DNA of 64,000 nucleotides from contig JODX01000005.1 in the NCBI GenBank assembly GCA_000719105.1, positions 372,001 through 436,000 of the forward strand. Direction: 5' to 3'. Positions 35,486-44,095 of the stretch are shown piece after piece. The notes under the pieces were generated by a model. The model was not told where the DNA came from and searched no databases. It was given only the letters and a program-made list of their open reading frames with translations. Origin of the DNA: Streptomyces sclerotialus. GTDB taxonomy: Bacteria; Actinomycetota; Actinomycetes; Streptomycetales; Streptomycetaceae. The position numbers and the translations under genes are program-made. The stretch's first letter is position 1. Every line of letters begins with the position of its first letter.

Positions 35486-35892
35486 GTACCCGGACGCCTC
35501 CTCGATCTCGTCGGACCGGAGCGGCCCGCCCCCCTCGGGCGTCCCCGCTCCCACGCTTACGGTCCGTACAACAACTGGGCAGCATAGCCACAGCTCTTGG
35601 GGCACCAGGGAACACGCCCGGCGCACGAGGCGCGAACGGGGGCGTGTTCGCGCCGTGTGACGGCACTCGCGAGTATGACTCGCGTCACGTACCGAAGGAG
35701 AGTACGACACCGGCCACTGACCCGCGCGCCCACTGCGGACGGCGCACCGCCTACGCGATCCGCGCCCGATGGCGTACGGCCGGAAGGGCGTACACCGGAG
35801 GAACGTACGGCTCAGAGGGCGTACGACTGGGTGAGGCATGCGCGCCGGGGCGTACAAGTGTCACGCGGCGCCCGCGCCGGGGCGCACGCGGC
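35486..35892. other. 407-base gap between tatB and the upstream region of the unknown gene
   Basis: No supported gene. Many short copies of GTACG/CGTACG occur between 35760 and 35860. The region must contain the promoter of the leftward unknown gene and possibly the terminator of tatB, but I cannot place either. Confidence 0.45.
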
Positions 35893-36357
35893 TCAGGTGG
35901 CGTCCGCGTCGAAGGGCGGGCGCTCGGCGGAGTCCAGCTTCTGCCGCTTCTTGGTCATGTCGACGGTTCCGCCGCTGCCGGCGGGGGAAGCGGACGAGGA
36001 GGGCGCCGAGGACGTCCCCGCGGACGACTCGGACTCACGGCCGTGCACCGCGTCGGTGAGCTCGGCCATCTCCTTCTTCATGTCGAAGCCGTTGCGGATC
36101 TCCTTGAGCCCCAGGTCGTCGTTCTCCATCTGCTTGCGGATGAACGTCTTGGGGTTGAGGTCCTCGAACTCGAAGTCCTTGAACTCCGGTCCGAGCTCCT
36201 GCCGGATGTCCTGCTTGGCGTTCTCGGAGAAATCGCGGATCTTGCGGATGGTCCGCGTGACGTCCTGGATCATCTTCGGGAGCTTCTCCGGGCCGAAGAC
36301 GAGCACGGCGAGGACGATGAGCGTCACCAGCTCGAGTCCGCCTATGTCATTGAACAC
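35893..36357 (-). CDS. tatB: Twin-arginine translocase subunit TatB
   Basis: Predicted 154 residues, GTG start. A single N-terminal membrane helix (about 6-22, with the TatA/B-type LVFGPEKLP hinge) is followed by an amphipathic helix and a charged region. TatB works with TatC to recognise twin-arginine signal peptides of folded exported proteins. The Ser/Gly-rich tail after about 105 is probably disordered. Its place next to htrA, the anti-sigma factor and sigE matches the mycobacterial order. A separate promoter is likely in the 225-base gap before it. Confidence 0.93.
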   Translation of the reverse strand: MFNDIGGLELVTLIVLAVLVFGPEKLPKMIQDVTRTIRKIRDFSENAKQDIRQELGPEFKDFEFEDLNPKTFIRKQMENDDLGLKEIRNGFDMKKEMAELTDAVHGRESESSAGTSSAPSSSASPAGSGGTVDMTKKRQKLDSAERPPFDADAT

Positions 36358-36582
36358 CTGAAGCTCCTTGCGATGTCCTCAGCCCTGGCCAGCGGCCCTC
36401 GGCAGGTCTTCCAGGATCCGGGCCGGATCCACGGTACCCGGCCTTCCCGTGCGTCCGGTACCGTCACGGGCCTTCCGGATCCGCTCATACGGCCGGATTT
36501 TCGTGAAGTCCCCTGTTCTGGACGGGGCGGAGGCGTCTTCTGTGAGGTTCCTGTCAATAGGGATGCGCGGGGCGACCGTTCC

Positions 36583-38352
36583 TCAGCCGCCGTCCGAGGA
36601 GCCCAGGGTCAGGGAGACCTTCCGGTCCCGGCCGTCGCGCCGGAGCGTGAGGTCGAGCCGGTCCCCGGGACGGTGGGCACGGATCTTGACGATGAGTTCC
36701 TCACCGGAGTGGATCCGCCGGCCGTCGACCTCGGTGATGACGTCGCCCGCCGCCACGCCGGCCACGTCGGCCGGGCCGCCCTCGCTGACCGGGGGCTCGC
36801 CGTCGTCCCCCGCCGTGCCGACCCGGGCGCCGTCGCCCGAGTAGTCCATGTCGAGCGTGACGCCGATGACGGGGTGGGTCGCCCGGCCCGTGTTGATCAG
36901 CTCCTCGGCGACGCGCTTGCCCTGGTTGACGGGGATGGCGAAGCCGAGCCCTATCGAGCCCGCCTGCCCTTCCGCGTCGGAGCCGCTCTCGGCGGACCGG
37001 ATGGCGCTGTTGATGCCGATGACGCGGGCGTTCGCGTCGACGAGGGGCCCGCCGGAGTTGCCGGGGTTGATCGGGGCGTCGGTCTGCAGCGCGTCGACGT
37101 AACTGATGTCGCTGCCGTCGCCCTTCTCGCCGCCCGCGGTGATGGGCCGCTCCTTGGCGCTGATAATGCCGGCGGTCACGGTGTTGGCGAGGTCGAAGGG
37201 TGCGCCGATGGCGACGACCGGGTCGCCCACCTGGACGTCGTCGGAGTCGCCGAGCGGAAGCGGCCTGAGCCCGCTCACCCCGGAGACCTTGACCACGGCG
37301 AGGTCGTACCCGGTGTCCCCGCCGACGACCTCGCCCTTCGCGGTCTCGCCGCCGCTGAAGGTCACCGTTATGTCGCCGCCGTCGCCGGCGGGCTCCACGA
37401 CATGGTTGTTGGTCAGGATGTGTCCGCGCTCGTCCAGTACGAACCCGGTGCCGGTGCCCTGCGCGGCCGTCCCGCTCACGTGCAGGGTCACCACGCTGGG
37501 CAGCGCGCTCGCGGCGATGCCGGCGACGCTGTCGGGCGCGCGTCCCTTCGCCCCGTCCACCGCCTGGGGCAGCTCCACCCGGCCGAGGCCGCCGCTCCGC
37601 TCCAGGTACGCGCCGACGGCGCCGCCGACCCCGCCGGACACCAGCGCGATCAGTACGGCGCCCAGGACCAGGACCTTCACGGCCCGCCTGCGGCGCCGGC
37701 CCTCGCTGGGGACCACGGCGCCGTTCTGCTGGAGGGGGGCCCGGGCTGCGGCGGCCCAGGGGTCGTAGTTCCGCCAGGGGTCGTGGGAGTGGGTGGCGTG
37801 GGGCGGGGGCGCCGTCCCGGCGGCGGCCGGTCGCGGGGCGGGCGCCGGGACCGGGGACGGGTAGGGCACGGGCGTGTTCTCGGCGGGTGCGGCCGGCCCG
37901 GCGGGCGGTGACGTCGGCGGTACGGCCGTACCATGCGCGGGAGTGGTCGCCGGGTGCTGCACCGGTGGCGCGGGCGCCCAGGGGCCGGGTTCGCCGTAGG
38001 GAGGGGTGCTGTAGGGGTCGGGGTCGTGGAGCGGTCGGGGCCGTTCGCGTTCGGAGGATCCGCTCGTGGGTGTACCGGTTCCGCTCGCGGGTGTATCGGT
38101 TCCCTCAGCGGGCGTACCGGTTTCTGCGGGCGGGGGATCGGCCGCGGGCCGCTCCAGCTGGAAGTCACCCTCGCTGTTCGCCTTCGCGGGGCGGGCCAGC
38201 TCGAAGTCGCCCTCGGTACCGGCCGCAGTGAGGCCATCCGCCGTGGGCGGGTCATCCGCCGTGGCCGGGTGGTCCACCGTCAGCTCGGCGCCCGCGCCCT
38301 GCGGTCGGGGGCGGCTCCACCACTTCGCCTTCGTGGGCTTCCCCTCGTTCAT
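36583..38352 (-). CDS. htrA: HtrA-type membrane-anchored serine protease with PDZ domain
   Basis: Predicted 589 residues. A long cytoplasmic N-terminus (about 1-220) is Pro/Thr/Ala-rich with repeats. One membrane helix follows near 225-250 (VLVLGAVLIALVSGGVGGAV). The trypsin-like domain has His 317 (TNNHV), Asp 350 (GYDLAVV) and Ser 433 (GNSGGP), and a C-terminal PDZ domain ends the protein. It degrades or refolds damaged proteins outside the membrane. It lies 139 bases downstream of the anti-sigma gene of an ECF sigma factor, with a hairpin between. The gene starts at the ATG at 38352. Confidence 0.95.
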   Translation of the reverse strand: MNEGKPTKAKWWSRPRPQGAGAELTVDHPATADDPPTADGLTAAGTEGDFELARPAKANSEGDFQLERPAADPPPAETGTPAEGTDTPASGTGTPTSGSSERERPRPLHDPDPYSTPPYGEPGPWAPAPPVQHPATTPAHGTAVPPTSPPAGPAAPAENTPVPYPSPVPAPAPRPAAAGTAPPPHATHSHDPWRNYDPWAAAARAPLQQNGAVVPSEGRRRRRAVKVLVLGAVLIALVSGGVGGAVGAYLERSGGLGRVELPQAVDGAKGRAPDSVAGIAASALPSVVTLHVSGTAAQGTGTGFVLDERGHILTNNHVVEPAGDGGDITVTFSGGETAKGEVVGGDTGYDLAVVKVSGVSGLRPLPLGDSDDVQVGDPVVAIGAPFDLANTVTAGIISAKERPITAGGEKGDGSDISYVDALQTDAPINPGNSGGPLVDANARVIGINSAIRSAESGSDAEGQAGSIGLGFAIPVNQGKRVAEELINTGRATHPVIGVTLDMDYSGDGARVGTAGDDGEPPVSEGGPADVAGVAAGDVITEVDGRRIHSGEELIVKIRAHRPGDRLDLTLRRDGRDRKVSLTLGSSDGG

Positions 38353-38412
38353 GCTCTCCCCACATCCGGCCCGCGGCAGGACTCGCCGGCGGTGACCGCG
38401 GACAGTCGATTC

Positions 38413-38441
38413 CGCGTCCGCGGGATACCCCGGCGGACGCG
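38413..38441. terminator. Hairpin between anti-sigma gene and htrA
   Basis: CGCGTCCGC (38413-38421) pairs exactly with GCGGACGCG (38433-38441) around an 11-base loop. In the direction of transcription it follows the anti-sigma stop and precedes htrA by about 60 bases, so it may partly separate the two expression levels. Confidence 0.6.
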
Positions 38442-38491
38442 ACCCACCCCGGATTCAACCAGGTTCGCGGGCCGCGGCGCAGAGGACCGGG

Positions 38492-39775
38492 TCAGGGAAG
38501 CTCGGGTGAGCCGAGCGGGGGTGACGTGAGCAGGTGCGGAACCGTGAGCGGCGGAGTCACGAGTCCCGACGCCGCCTGCCAGACCGGCTGGACCGGCTGG
38601 ACCGGCTGGACCGGCTGGACCGGCTGGGAGGCCGTGAGCGGCGTCAGCGGACGTATGAGCGAGTGCATCGCGGCGGCGCCGGTCAGCACGGGCTGCTGCG
38701 CCGGTACCGCCGGAGCGGGGAGCCCGGGCAGCAGGGGCGCCGAGACGACGGTGGACGCCACGGGGGTGCCGCCCTGGGGCTGCTGGCCCTGTCCGAGCAG
38801 CGGCCCGAGTCCCGACCGGCGACGCTGTGACTCGGAGACGGCGGCGGCGCCCGCACCGGCCGTGCGCATCGGCGTCACCTTGCTTCCGGCACCCGCTCCG
38901 CCGCGCGCCTCCGCCGTGTCCCCCGCTCCTCCGGTGGACACCCCGCCGAGCGCGATGGCGGCCAGGGAGACGGCTCCGGCCGCCACGAACGCGAACCGCA
39001 GACCGCGCCAGGCCGGCCGTTCGGCCTCGGGACGGCCGACGCGGTGGATGCGGAAGCCGCGCTCCTCCGTGTCATCGGGGTCGAGTCGGCCGTCGGCCGG
39101 GGCACGGACCGCGAGGGCGGCACCGGTGCCGAGGACACCCGTGCTGTCGGCGACACCCGGACCGCCGGGAATAGCCGGACCGCCGGACATACCCGGACCG
39201 CCGGGGAAACCCGAGCCGCCGGGGAAGCCCGGACCGCCGGGGAAACCCGAGCCGCCGTGAAAACCGTGCCCGTCGGCACGGCCCAGGCCGTCGCGGAGAC
39301 CCCGGCCGTCGGCACGGCCCGGACCGCGGCCGGCGAGGAGATCACGCTCCTCCGACGGCGAGAGCGCGCCGGCGTGCGGGCCCGACGGCGCGTAGCCGAA
39401 GGGTTCCCCCCTCACTCCGAAGGCTCCGGAGCCACGGGGGAACCCCGGCCGTCCGGCCCAGCCCGGCAGTCTTCCGGCGCCGAAGGCTCCCCCGCCCGGT
39501 GGTGTGCCGCCGTCGTCGTCACCACCCGCGGGCAGCCCCTGGAGGCGGGCCAGGAAGCTTTCCGAGGGGGGCGGCGGGGCCGCGGCCGCGAACACGTCCT
39601 TCAGTCGGCGCTGCGCGTCCGCCTCCGCCTTGCACTTGGGGCAGGTGGCGAGGTGGGCGAGGACACGCTCACGCGCCTCATGACCGAGCTCTCCGTCCAC
39701 CAGGGCGGAGAGCCGGTCTCCGAGATGCTGATCGGCGACGCGCCGCTCGGCGGGGTTCGGCCGTGATCCACTCAC
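38492..39775 (-). CDS. Zinc-containing anti-sigma factor (RseA-like) with repetitive extracytoplasmic part
   Basis: Predicted 427 residues. Its GTG overlaps the sigma factor TGA (GTGA), so the pair is coupled. The N-terminal zf-HC2/ZAS domain has His 41 and Cys 45/Cys 48 (HLATCPKC), the hallmark of ECF anti-sigma factors; loss of zinc or cleavage releases the sigma factor. A Gly-Pro-rich linker with collagen-like [11 protein letters not shown] units precedes a single membrane helix near 255-280. The outer part ends in four to five QPV repeats. The family's usual length is far shorter (about 100-250), so the linker and tail are expansions. Confidence 0.93.
   Translation of the reverse strand: MSGSRPNPAERRVADQHLGDRLSALVDGELGHEARERVLAHLATCPKCKAEADAQRRLKDVFAAAAPPPPSESFLARLQGLPAGGDDDGGTPPGGGAFGAGRLPGWAGRPGFPRGSGAFGVRGEPFGYAPSGPHAGALSPSEERDLLAGRGPGRADGRGLRDGLGRADGHGFHGGSGFPGGPGFPGGSGFPGGPGMSGGPAIPGGPGVADSTGVLGTGAALAVRAPADGRLDPDDTEERGFRIHRVGRPEAERPAWRGLRFAFVAAGAVSLAAIALGGVSTGGAGDTAEARGGAGAGSKVTPMRTAGAGAAAVSESQRRRSGLGPLLGQGQQPQGGTPVASTVVSAPLLPGLPAPAVPAQQPVLTGAAAMHSLIRPLTPLTASQPVQPVQPVQPVQPVWQAASGLVTPPLTVPHLLTSPPLGSPELP
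38582..38632 (-). repeat. 9-bp tandem repeats encoding QPV units
   Basis: Five copies of accggctgg in a row encode repeated Val-Gln-Pro near the C-terminus of the anti-sigma factor. The array is likely to change length by slippage. A second repeat region in the same gene, about 39180-39260, has units based on ccgccggggaaacccg. Confidence 0.85.
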
Positions 39776-40542
39776 GCGGTCGCGCCTCCTCCTCCCAGCG
39801 CGGGCATGCCGGTCAGCGCGAAGCCGCGGCGCTCCGCGCGGGCCTCCGGCGAACGGTGTGCCAGGGCCTTGCGCAGCTGCGAGCGGCCGCGGTGGATCCG
39901 GGAGCGGACGGTACCGAGCTTGACGCCGAGGGTCGCGGCGATCTCCTCGTACGACAGCCCCTCGATGTCGCACAGCACCACGGCCGCGCGGAACTCGGGC
40001 GCGAGGGTGTCGAGGGCCTGCTGGACGTCCGCGTCGAAGTGCGAGTCGTTGAAGACCTGCTGCGGGGAGGGCTCACGGCTGGGCAGGCGCTCGGCCGCGT
40101 CCTCGCCGAGCGCGTCGAAGCGGATGCGCTGCTTGCGGCGCACCATGTCCAGGAAGAGGTTCGTGGTGATGCGGTGCAGCCAGCCCTCGAAGGTGCCCGG
40201 CGTGTACGTCGACAGGGAGCGGAAGACCCGGACGAACACTTCCTGGGTCAGGTCCTCGGCGTCGTGCTGGTTGCCCGTCAGGCGGTAGGCCAGCCGGTAG
40301 ACCCGGCCGCTGTGGGTGCTGACGATCTCCTCCCAGGTGGGCGGAGTCCACGCCTGTGCGTCCGCGTCGGCGAAGGTCGCGGTCGATGCGGAGTCGGCGG
40401 CGCGGCGGTGGTCAGCGGTGTCGTTCACGGATTTCGGCCTGCTCGCCGATCCGAGGAAGCGCCTGAGCACTCCTCCCCGATCCGCGGGCGCGGCCGCACC
40501 TCCCCTGTCGGCTCTGGTGGTGTCCAGTGGAGCCCCTACCAT
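39772..40542 (-). CDS. sigE: ECF-type RNA polymerase sigma factor, SigE-like
   Basis: Predicted 256 residues from the ATG at 40542, which has GAGGTGG upstream. The first about 65 residues are an unusual extension for an ECF factor. Sigma region 2 spans about 75-140 ([17 protein letters not shown]) and region 4 about 180-225 ([20 protein letters not shown]). The stop overlaps the anti-sigma start, and htrA and tatB follow: the mycobacterial SigE envelope-stress arrangement. An in-frame ATG at 40647, with its own GGGGGAAG, could give a form 35 residues longer. A GGGAACC-N16-CGTT element at 40681-40707 suggests autoregulation. The symbol follows mycobacterial use; S. coelicolor uses sigE for a different gene. 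Confidence 0.92.
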   Translation of the reverse strand: MVGAPLDTTRADRGGAAAPADRGGVLRRFLGSASRPKSVNDTADHRRAADSASTATFADADAQAWTPPTWEEIVSTHSGRVYRLAYRLTGNQHDAEDLTQEVFVRVFRSLSTYTPGTFEGWLHRITTNLFLDMVRRKQRIRFDALGEDAAERLPSREPSPQQVFNDSHFDADVQQALDTLAPEFRAAVVLCDIEGLSYEEIAATLGVKLGTVRSRIHRGRSQLRKALAHRSPEARAERRGFALTGMPALGGGGATA

Positions 40543-40680
40543 AGCCACCTCGCCCGTTAGCTCCGGATAAGCGGTTTTACGAAAAATTGATACACGTCGG
40601 CCCGGCTCGTGCGACTCCGTCAGCACCTGCCCGGTGTCCTCTTCCATCCACTTCCCCCGCCTGCGTTCCACACCCCTCCA

Positions 40681-40707
40681 AACGACCGGTCCCATCTGCG
40701 GGTTCCC
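40681..40707 (-). promoter_or_regulatory. ECF-type (self-type) promoter upstream of the sigma factor gene
   Basis: On the minus strand GGGAACC (40707-40701) is followed after 16 bases by CGTT (40684-40681), a match to the GGAACC-N15/16-GTT type used by mycobacterial SigE and many ECF factors. Transcription would start near 40674, about 130 bases before the ATG at 40542 and about 27 before the ATG at 40647. Confidence 0.68.
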
Positions 40708-40758
40708 GGCGCCAACGGATACAGTCACGCCCAGGCAACCACGGGACAGGAGAGGGTC

Positions 40759-41391
40759 ATTACCGGCAACCGGCAGACGAGCTGGGCGTTCGCAGACGCC
40801 TATGTCGCCGAGGACGAGGCGCTGCACTGGGCTCGTGACCGGGCCCGTGAGGCGGGGCTGCGCTCGGTGTCGCCCGGCGCGGGCGCCGCGCTGCGGTTGC
40901 TGGCCGCCTCCGTCGACGCGAAGGCCGTCGCGGAGATCGGTACGGGATGCGGGGTCTCCGGCATCCATCTGCTGCACGGCATGCGGCCCGACGGGGTGCT
41001 CACCACCGTGGACCCGGAGCCGGAGCACCAGCAGTTCGCCCGGCAGGCCTTCCGCGCCTCCGGCTTCGCCAGCAACCGGGCCCGTTTCATCCCCGGCCGC
41101 GCCCTGGACGTGCTGCCCCGGCTCGCGGACGCCGGCTATGACCTCGTCTTCTGTGACGGCGACCGCCTGGAGTCGCTGGAGTACCTCGCTGAATCGTTGC
41201 GCCTGCTCCGCGTGGGGGGCCTGGTCGTCTTCGAGGGCGTCTTCGCGGCCGGCCGCACCGTGGACTCGGGCCCGCAGCCCACTGAGGTCATACGCATACG
41301 GGAGCTGCTCCGCACGGTCCGCGAGAGCCCGGACCTGATGCCGACGCTGCTCCCGGTGGGCGACGGACTGCTGTGTGCGGTGAAGCGGTGA
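40759..41391 (+). CDS. O-methyltransferase (class I, SAM-dependent), probable ATT start
   Basis: Predicted 210 residues if it starts at the ATT at 40759, which has AGGAG six bases upstream. The only in-frame ATG/GTG upstream is a GTG at 40609, which would add 50 non-conserved residues over the sigma-factor promoter. The SAM motif [16 protein letters not shown] lies near 55-70, followed by VDPEPEHQ and the conserved FCDGDRLE. It belongs to the catechol-O-methyltransferase-like family; the substrate is unknown. It is divergent from the ECF sigma gene, as in mycobacteria. A hairpin at 41535 follows. Confidence 0.82.
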   Translation: MTGNRQTSWAFADAYVAEDEALHWARDRAREAGLRSVSPGAGAALRLLAASVDAKAVAEIGTGCGVSGIHLLHGMRPDGVLTTVDPEPEHQQFARQAFRASGFASNRARFIPGRALDVLPRLADAGYDLVFCDGDRLESLEYLAESLRLLRVGGLVVFEGVFAAGRTVDSGPQPTEVIRIRELLRTVRESPDLMPTLLPVGDGLLCAVKR

Positions 41392-41534
41392 TCCGGTGAG
41401 GCACCGTGGCACCGCAGCCGTGAACCGGTGCGGCGGTGCAGCGCGGAGGGCGACGTTCCGCGCCGCTTCAGGGGCCCGGCACCCCGACTCCCCGATGCCC
41501 TGTGAAAACTGCGCGCGACCCCGGAAAAACAGCT

Positions 41535-41563
41535 ACCCCGGCACCGCGTGTCGGTGCCGGGGT
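41535..41563. terminator. Terminator between convergent methyltransferase and DUF3117 genes
   Basis: ACCCCGGCACCG (41535-41546) pairs exactly with CGGTGCCGGGGT (41552-41563) around a 5-base loop. Confidence 0.85.
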
Positions 41564-41592
41564 CACTGAAAGAGTATGGTCGCGTCCGCCCG

Positions 41593-41760
41593 TCAGCCGA
41601 CGACCTTCTTGAGGGCGTCGCCGAGCGCATCGGCCTCGTCAGGGGTCAGTTCGACGACGAGTCGACCGCCGCCTTCGAGCGGAACGCGCATGACGATGCC
41701 CCGCCCCTCCTTGGTCACCTCGAGCGGGCCATCGCCCGTCCGCGGCTTCATGGCCGCCAT
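41593..41760 (-). CDS. DUF3117 small conserved actinobacterial protein
   Basis: Predicted 55 residues (MAAMKPRTGDGPLEVTKEGR at the start), covering the whole DUF3117 family. GGAAGGGG precedes the ATG. The middle is beta-rich (GIVMRVPLEGGGRLVVELT) and the end is helical (DEADALGDALKKVVG). It is one of the most conserved small actinobacterial proteins, in mycobacteria also near tagA and the ECF sigma gene. Function unknown to me. Expression is likely strong and independent, given the divergent 375-base region before it. Confidence 0.92.
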   Translation of the reverse strand: MAAMKPRTGDGPLEVTKEGRGIVMRVPLEGGGRLVVELTPDEADALGDALKKVVG

Positions 41761-42135
41761 GCTCGTTCCCCTTCCTGAAACCAGCTCATCGTCAGCCGAC
41801 GGCCCCCAGAAGGGCACGCGGGCACCCGAACGGGGCACGCGACACCGGCATCGAACACATTGCTTCCAAGCCATTATCCCGCATCGCAGGACCCGATGAC
41901 CAACATCAGTCGGCATCGCTTGGACAACGCGCGCGAGCAAAACCACCCAATTCGGCGATGTGGCTGCGATACTGCGCCACCGCATGAAGGTCTACCACTC
42001 TTCCACCCAGCGGAATTGTTAGACACAGGTCACACATCCGGTCCGCGCCACCGCCGATGATCTCCGCCATGCTGTGCTGTGACGCAGGACGTACCGACCG
42101 GTACGCCTCAGCCGCGACGACGGAGGGGATCCGCC
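41761..42135. other. 375-base divergent promoter region (DUF3117 / enoyl-CoA hydratase)
   Basis: No supported gene. The segment 41870-42020 is less GC-rich than its surroundings and is likely to hold one or both promoters. I found no convincing SigR, ECF or riboswitch motif here. Confidence 0.5.
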
Positions 42136-42939
42136 ATGGCCGACACCGTGCTCTACGAGGTGAGCGACGGACTCGCGACGATCACGCTGAACCGCCCCGA
42201 GGCGATGAACGCGCTGAACGTGGAGGCCAAGGTCGCCCTGCGGGAGGCCGTCGAGTCCGCCGCCGCGGACGACGCCGTACGCGCCGTGCTGCTGACGGCC
42301 GCCGGGGACCGGGCGTTCTGCGTGGGCCAGGACCTCAAGGAGCACATCGGGCTGCTGATCTCGGACCGGGAGAACGGCACCGGGGAGACCATGAGCACCG
42401 TGCGCGAGCACTACAACCCCATCGTGCGGGCGCTGGCGGGGATGGCGAAGCCCGTGGTGGCGGGGGTGAACGGGGTCGCGGCCGGGGCGGGCTTCGGCTT
42501 CGCGCTGGCCGCGGACTACCGGGTCGTCGCGGAGACGGCGTCCTTCAACACGTCGTTCGCCGGGGTGGCGCTGACCGCCGACTCCGGGATCTCGTGGACG
42601 CTGCCTCGGGTGGTCGGCCCCTCGCGCGCGGCCGACCTGCTGCTCTTCCCACGGAGCATCGGCGCGCAGGACGCGTACGAGCTGGGGATCGCGAACCGTG
42701 TCGTACCGGCGACGGAGTTCGCCGAGGAGACCCTGAAGGTCGCCCGCGCCCTGGCCGAGGGGCCGACCGTGGCGTACGCGGCGCTGAAGGAGTCCCTCGC
42801 GTACGGGCTGTCCCACTCGCTGGACGAGACGCTGGACAAGGAGGACGAGCTGCAGACGCGGGCGGGGTCCTCCGAGGACCACGGGATCGCGGTACGGGCG
42901 TTCGTGAACAAGGAGAAGCCCCGGTACCTGGGCCGGTGA
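42136..42939 (+). CDS. Enoyl-CoA hydratase/isomerase family protein
   Basis: Predicted 267 residues, crotonase fold. GGAGGGGATCCGCC precedes the ATG at 42136. The CoA-binding/oxyanion segments DRAFCVGQDLKEH (near 62-74) and NGVAAGAGFGFALAADYRV (near 113-131) are clear. The acid expected after the second segment is not obvious as in true hydratases (TSFAGVALTADSGISW), so isomerase or PaaG-like activity is possible. Cytoplasmic; acts on acyl-CoA. It is convergent with the tag gene. The pathway cannot be named from the neighbours. Confidence 0.9.
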   Translation: MADTVLYEVSDGLATITLNRPEAMNALNVEAKVALREAVESAAADDAVRAVLLTAAGDRAFCVGQDLKEHIGLLISDRENGTGETMSTVREHYNPIVRALAGMAKPVVAGVNGVAAGAGFGFALAADYRVVAETASFNTSFAGVALTADSGISWTLPRVVGPSRAADLLLFPRSIGAQDAYELGIANRVVPATEFAEETLKVARALAEGPTVAYAALKESLAYGLSHSLDETLDKEDELQTRAGSSEDHGIAVRAFVNKEKPRYLGR

Positions 42940-42979
42940 GCGGCTGTACCGGCTGGAGCGGCCGAGCCGGGCCCGGCGG

Positions 42980-43558
42980 TCAGCCCCGGCGTGCCACGCA
43001 GTCCGCCAGGTGGTCGTCGACCAGACCGCAGGCCTGCATCAGGGCGTACGCCGTCGTCGGGCCGACGAAGCGCAGGCCTCGCTTCTTCAGGGCCTTGGAG
43101 AGCGCGGTCGACTCGTCCGTGACGGCCGGGACCTCGGTGAGGGACCTCGGGACGGGGCGGGAGGCCGGGTCGGGGGCGTGGGACCAGATCAGCTCGTCCA
43201 GCTCCCCGGGGGACCACTGGGCCAGTACGCGCGCGTTGGCGAGCGTCGCGTCGACCTTGGCACGGTTGCGGATGATGCCCGGGTCGGCGAGCAGCCGGAC
43301 GCGGTCGTCCTCGGTGAAGGCCGCGACCGAGGCGATCCGGAAGCCGTCGAAGGCCGCGCGGAAGCCGGGCCGCCGGCGCAGGATCGTGATCCAGGACAGA
43401 CCGGACTGGAAGGCCTCCAGCGACAGGCGCTCGAACAGCGCGTCGTCGCCGTGCACCGGGCGGCCCCACTCCTCGTCGTGGTACGTCACGTAGTCCTCGG
43501 TGGACAGCGCCCAGGGGCAGCGCAGCGCGCCGTCCGGGCCCGCGAGAGCGGCGCTCAA
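42980..43558 (-). CDS. tag: DNA-3-methyladenine glycosylase I
   Basis: Predicted 192 residues. The start is a TTG at 43558 overlapping the TGA of the upstream gene (TTGA), with GGGGGAG properly placed; no ATG/GTG lies before the conserved CPWALSTEDYVTYHDEEWG. That segment, with LFERLSLEAFQSGLSW and the conserved C-terminal FVGPTTAYALMQACG, is diagnostic of Tag. The enzyme excises 3-methyladenine from alkylated DNA. It is translationally coupled to the small DivIVA-like gene, as in mycobacteria, where the orthologue is also close to folP2. Confidence 0.95.
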   Translation of the reverse strand: MSAALAGPDGALRCPWALSTEDYVTYHDEEWGRPVHGDDALFERLSLEAFQSGLSWITILRRRPGFRAAFDGFRIASVAAFTEDDRVRLLADPGIIRNRAKVDATLANARVLAQWSPGELDELIWSHAPDPASRPVPRSLTEVPAVTDESTALSKALKKRGLRFVGPTTAYALMQACGLVDDHLADCVARRG

Positions 43559-43914
43559 CGGCTCTCCCCCTGCTCCGGCTTGTGCAGCGAGGTGCCCGTG
43601 GCGGCCGTCGCCGCGCGGGCGCCGGCGAGGGCGGCCTCCAGATCGGAGATCCGGGCGTCCCGCTCGGCGAGTTCGGCGCCGAGGCGGCGCAGCGCGTCGT
43701 CCACGTCCGTCATCCGGTAGCCGCGCACGGCGACCGGGAAGCGGAGCGTCTCCACGTCCGCGCGGTCGACCGGACGGCCGTACGGCAGGGCGTCCTGGAA
43801 CCGCTCGGGAGCGGCCTCCGGGAGCGCGCCGCTCTCGCCGCCGCCCACCACGGCGAGGGTCACCGCGGCGACCACGACGGCGAGCGCGACGACCAGGAAC
43901 AAGAACATCAACAT
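43555..43914 (-). CDS. Small membrane-anchored DivIVA-domain-like protein
   Basis: Predicted 119 residues from the ATG at 43914; a GTG at 43929 is an alternative. One N-terminal membrane helix (about 2-22, MLMFLFLVVALAVVVAAVTL) is followed by a short linker and the segment RFPVAVRGYRMTDVDDALRR, typical of DivIVA/Wag31-type early regions, then a coiled coil. Such proteins bind curved membranes or the growing pole. It is upstream of and overlaps tag. Divergent from folP2 with about 180 bases between. Confidence 0.8.
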   Translation of the reverse strand: MLMFLFLVVALAVVVAAVTLAVVGGGESGALPEAAPERFQDALPYGRPVDRADVETLRFPVAVRGYRMTDVDDALRRLGAELAERDARISDLEAALAGARAATAATGTSLHKPEQGESR

Positions 43915-44095
43915 CGCTGGGGTCCCCACGCTCGTGGCCGGCGCGCGGTGCGCCGACGCGGAAGTGCCCGGCCGGCCGTGTCGCGATCGGCCGTGCCGGA
44001 GCCGAATGTGTCAGGGTCCGATCGTGCCATGCGAGTCCGACAGTTAGGGTCGCAGGCGGCTAAGCAGCGGGACGTACTGGGAGAGGTCACAGCGG

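Noticed and set aside
35473..37911. Long rightward frame antisense to tatB and htrA
   Set aside because: Explained entirely by the opposite-strand codon pattern of tatB and htrA.
38582..39260. Repeat arrays in the anti-sigma gene considered as possible CRISPR or mobile repeats
   Set aside because: Units are 9-18 bases, in frame, without spacers, and encode QPV or GFPGG; they are protein-coding repeats.
41870..42020. Lower-GC segment considered as a small RNA gene
   Set aside because: No stable hairpin, terminator or recognisable RNA family could be seen; it is more simply a divergent promoter region.
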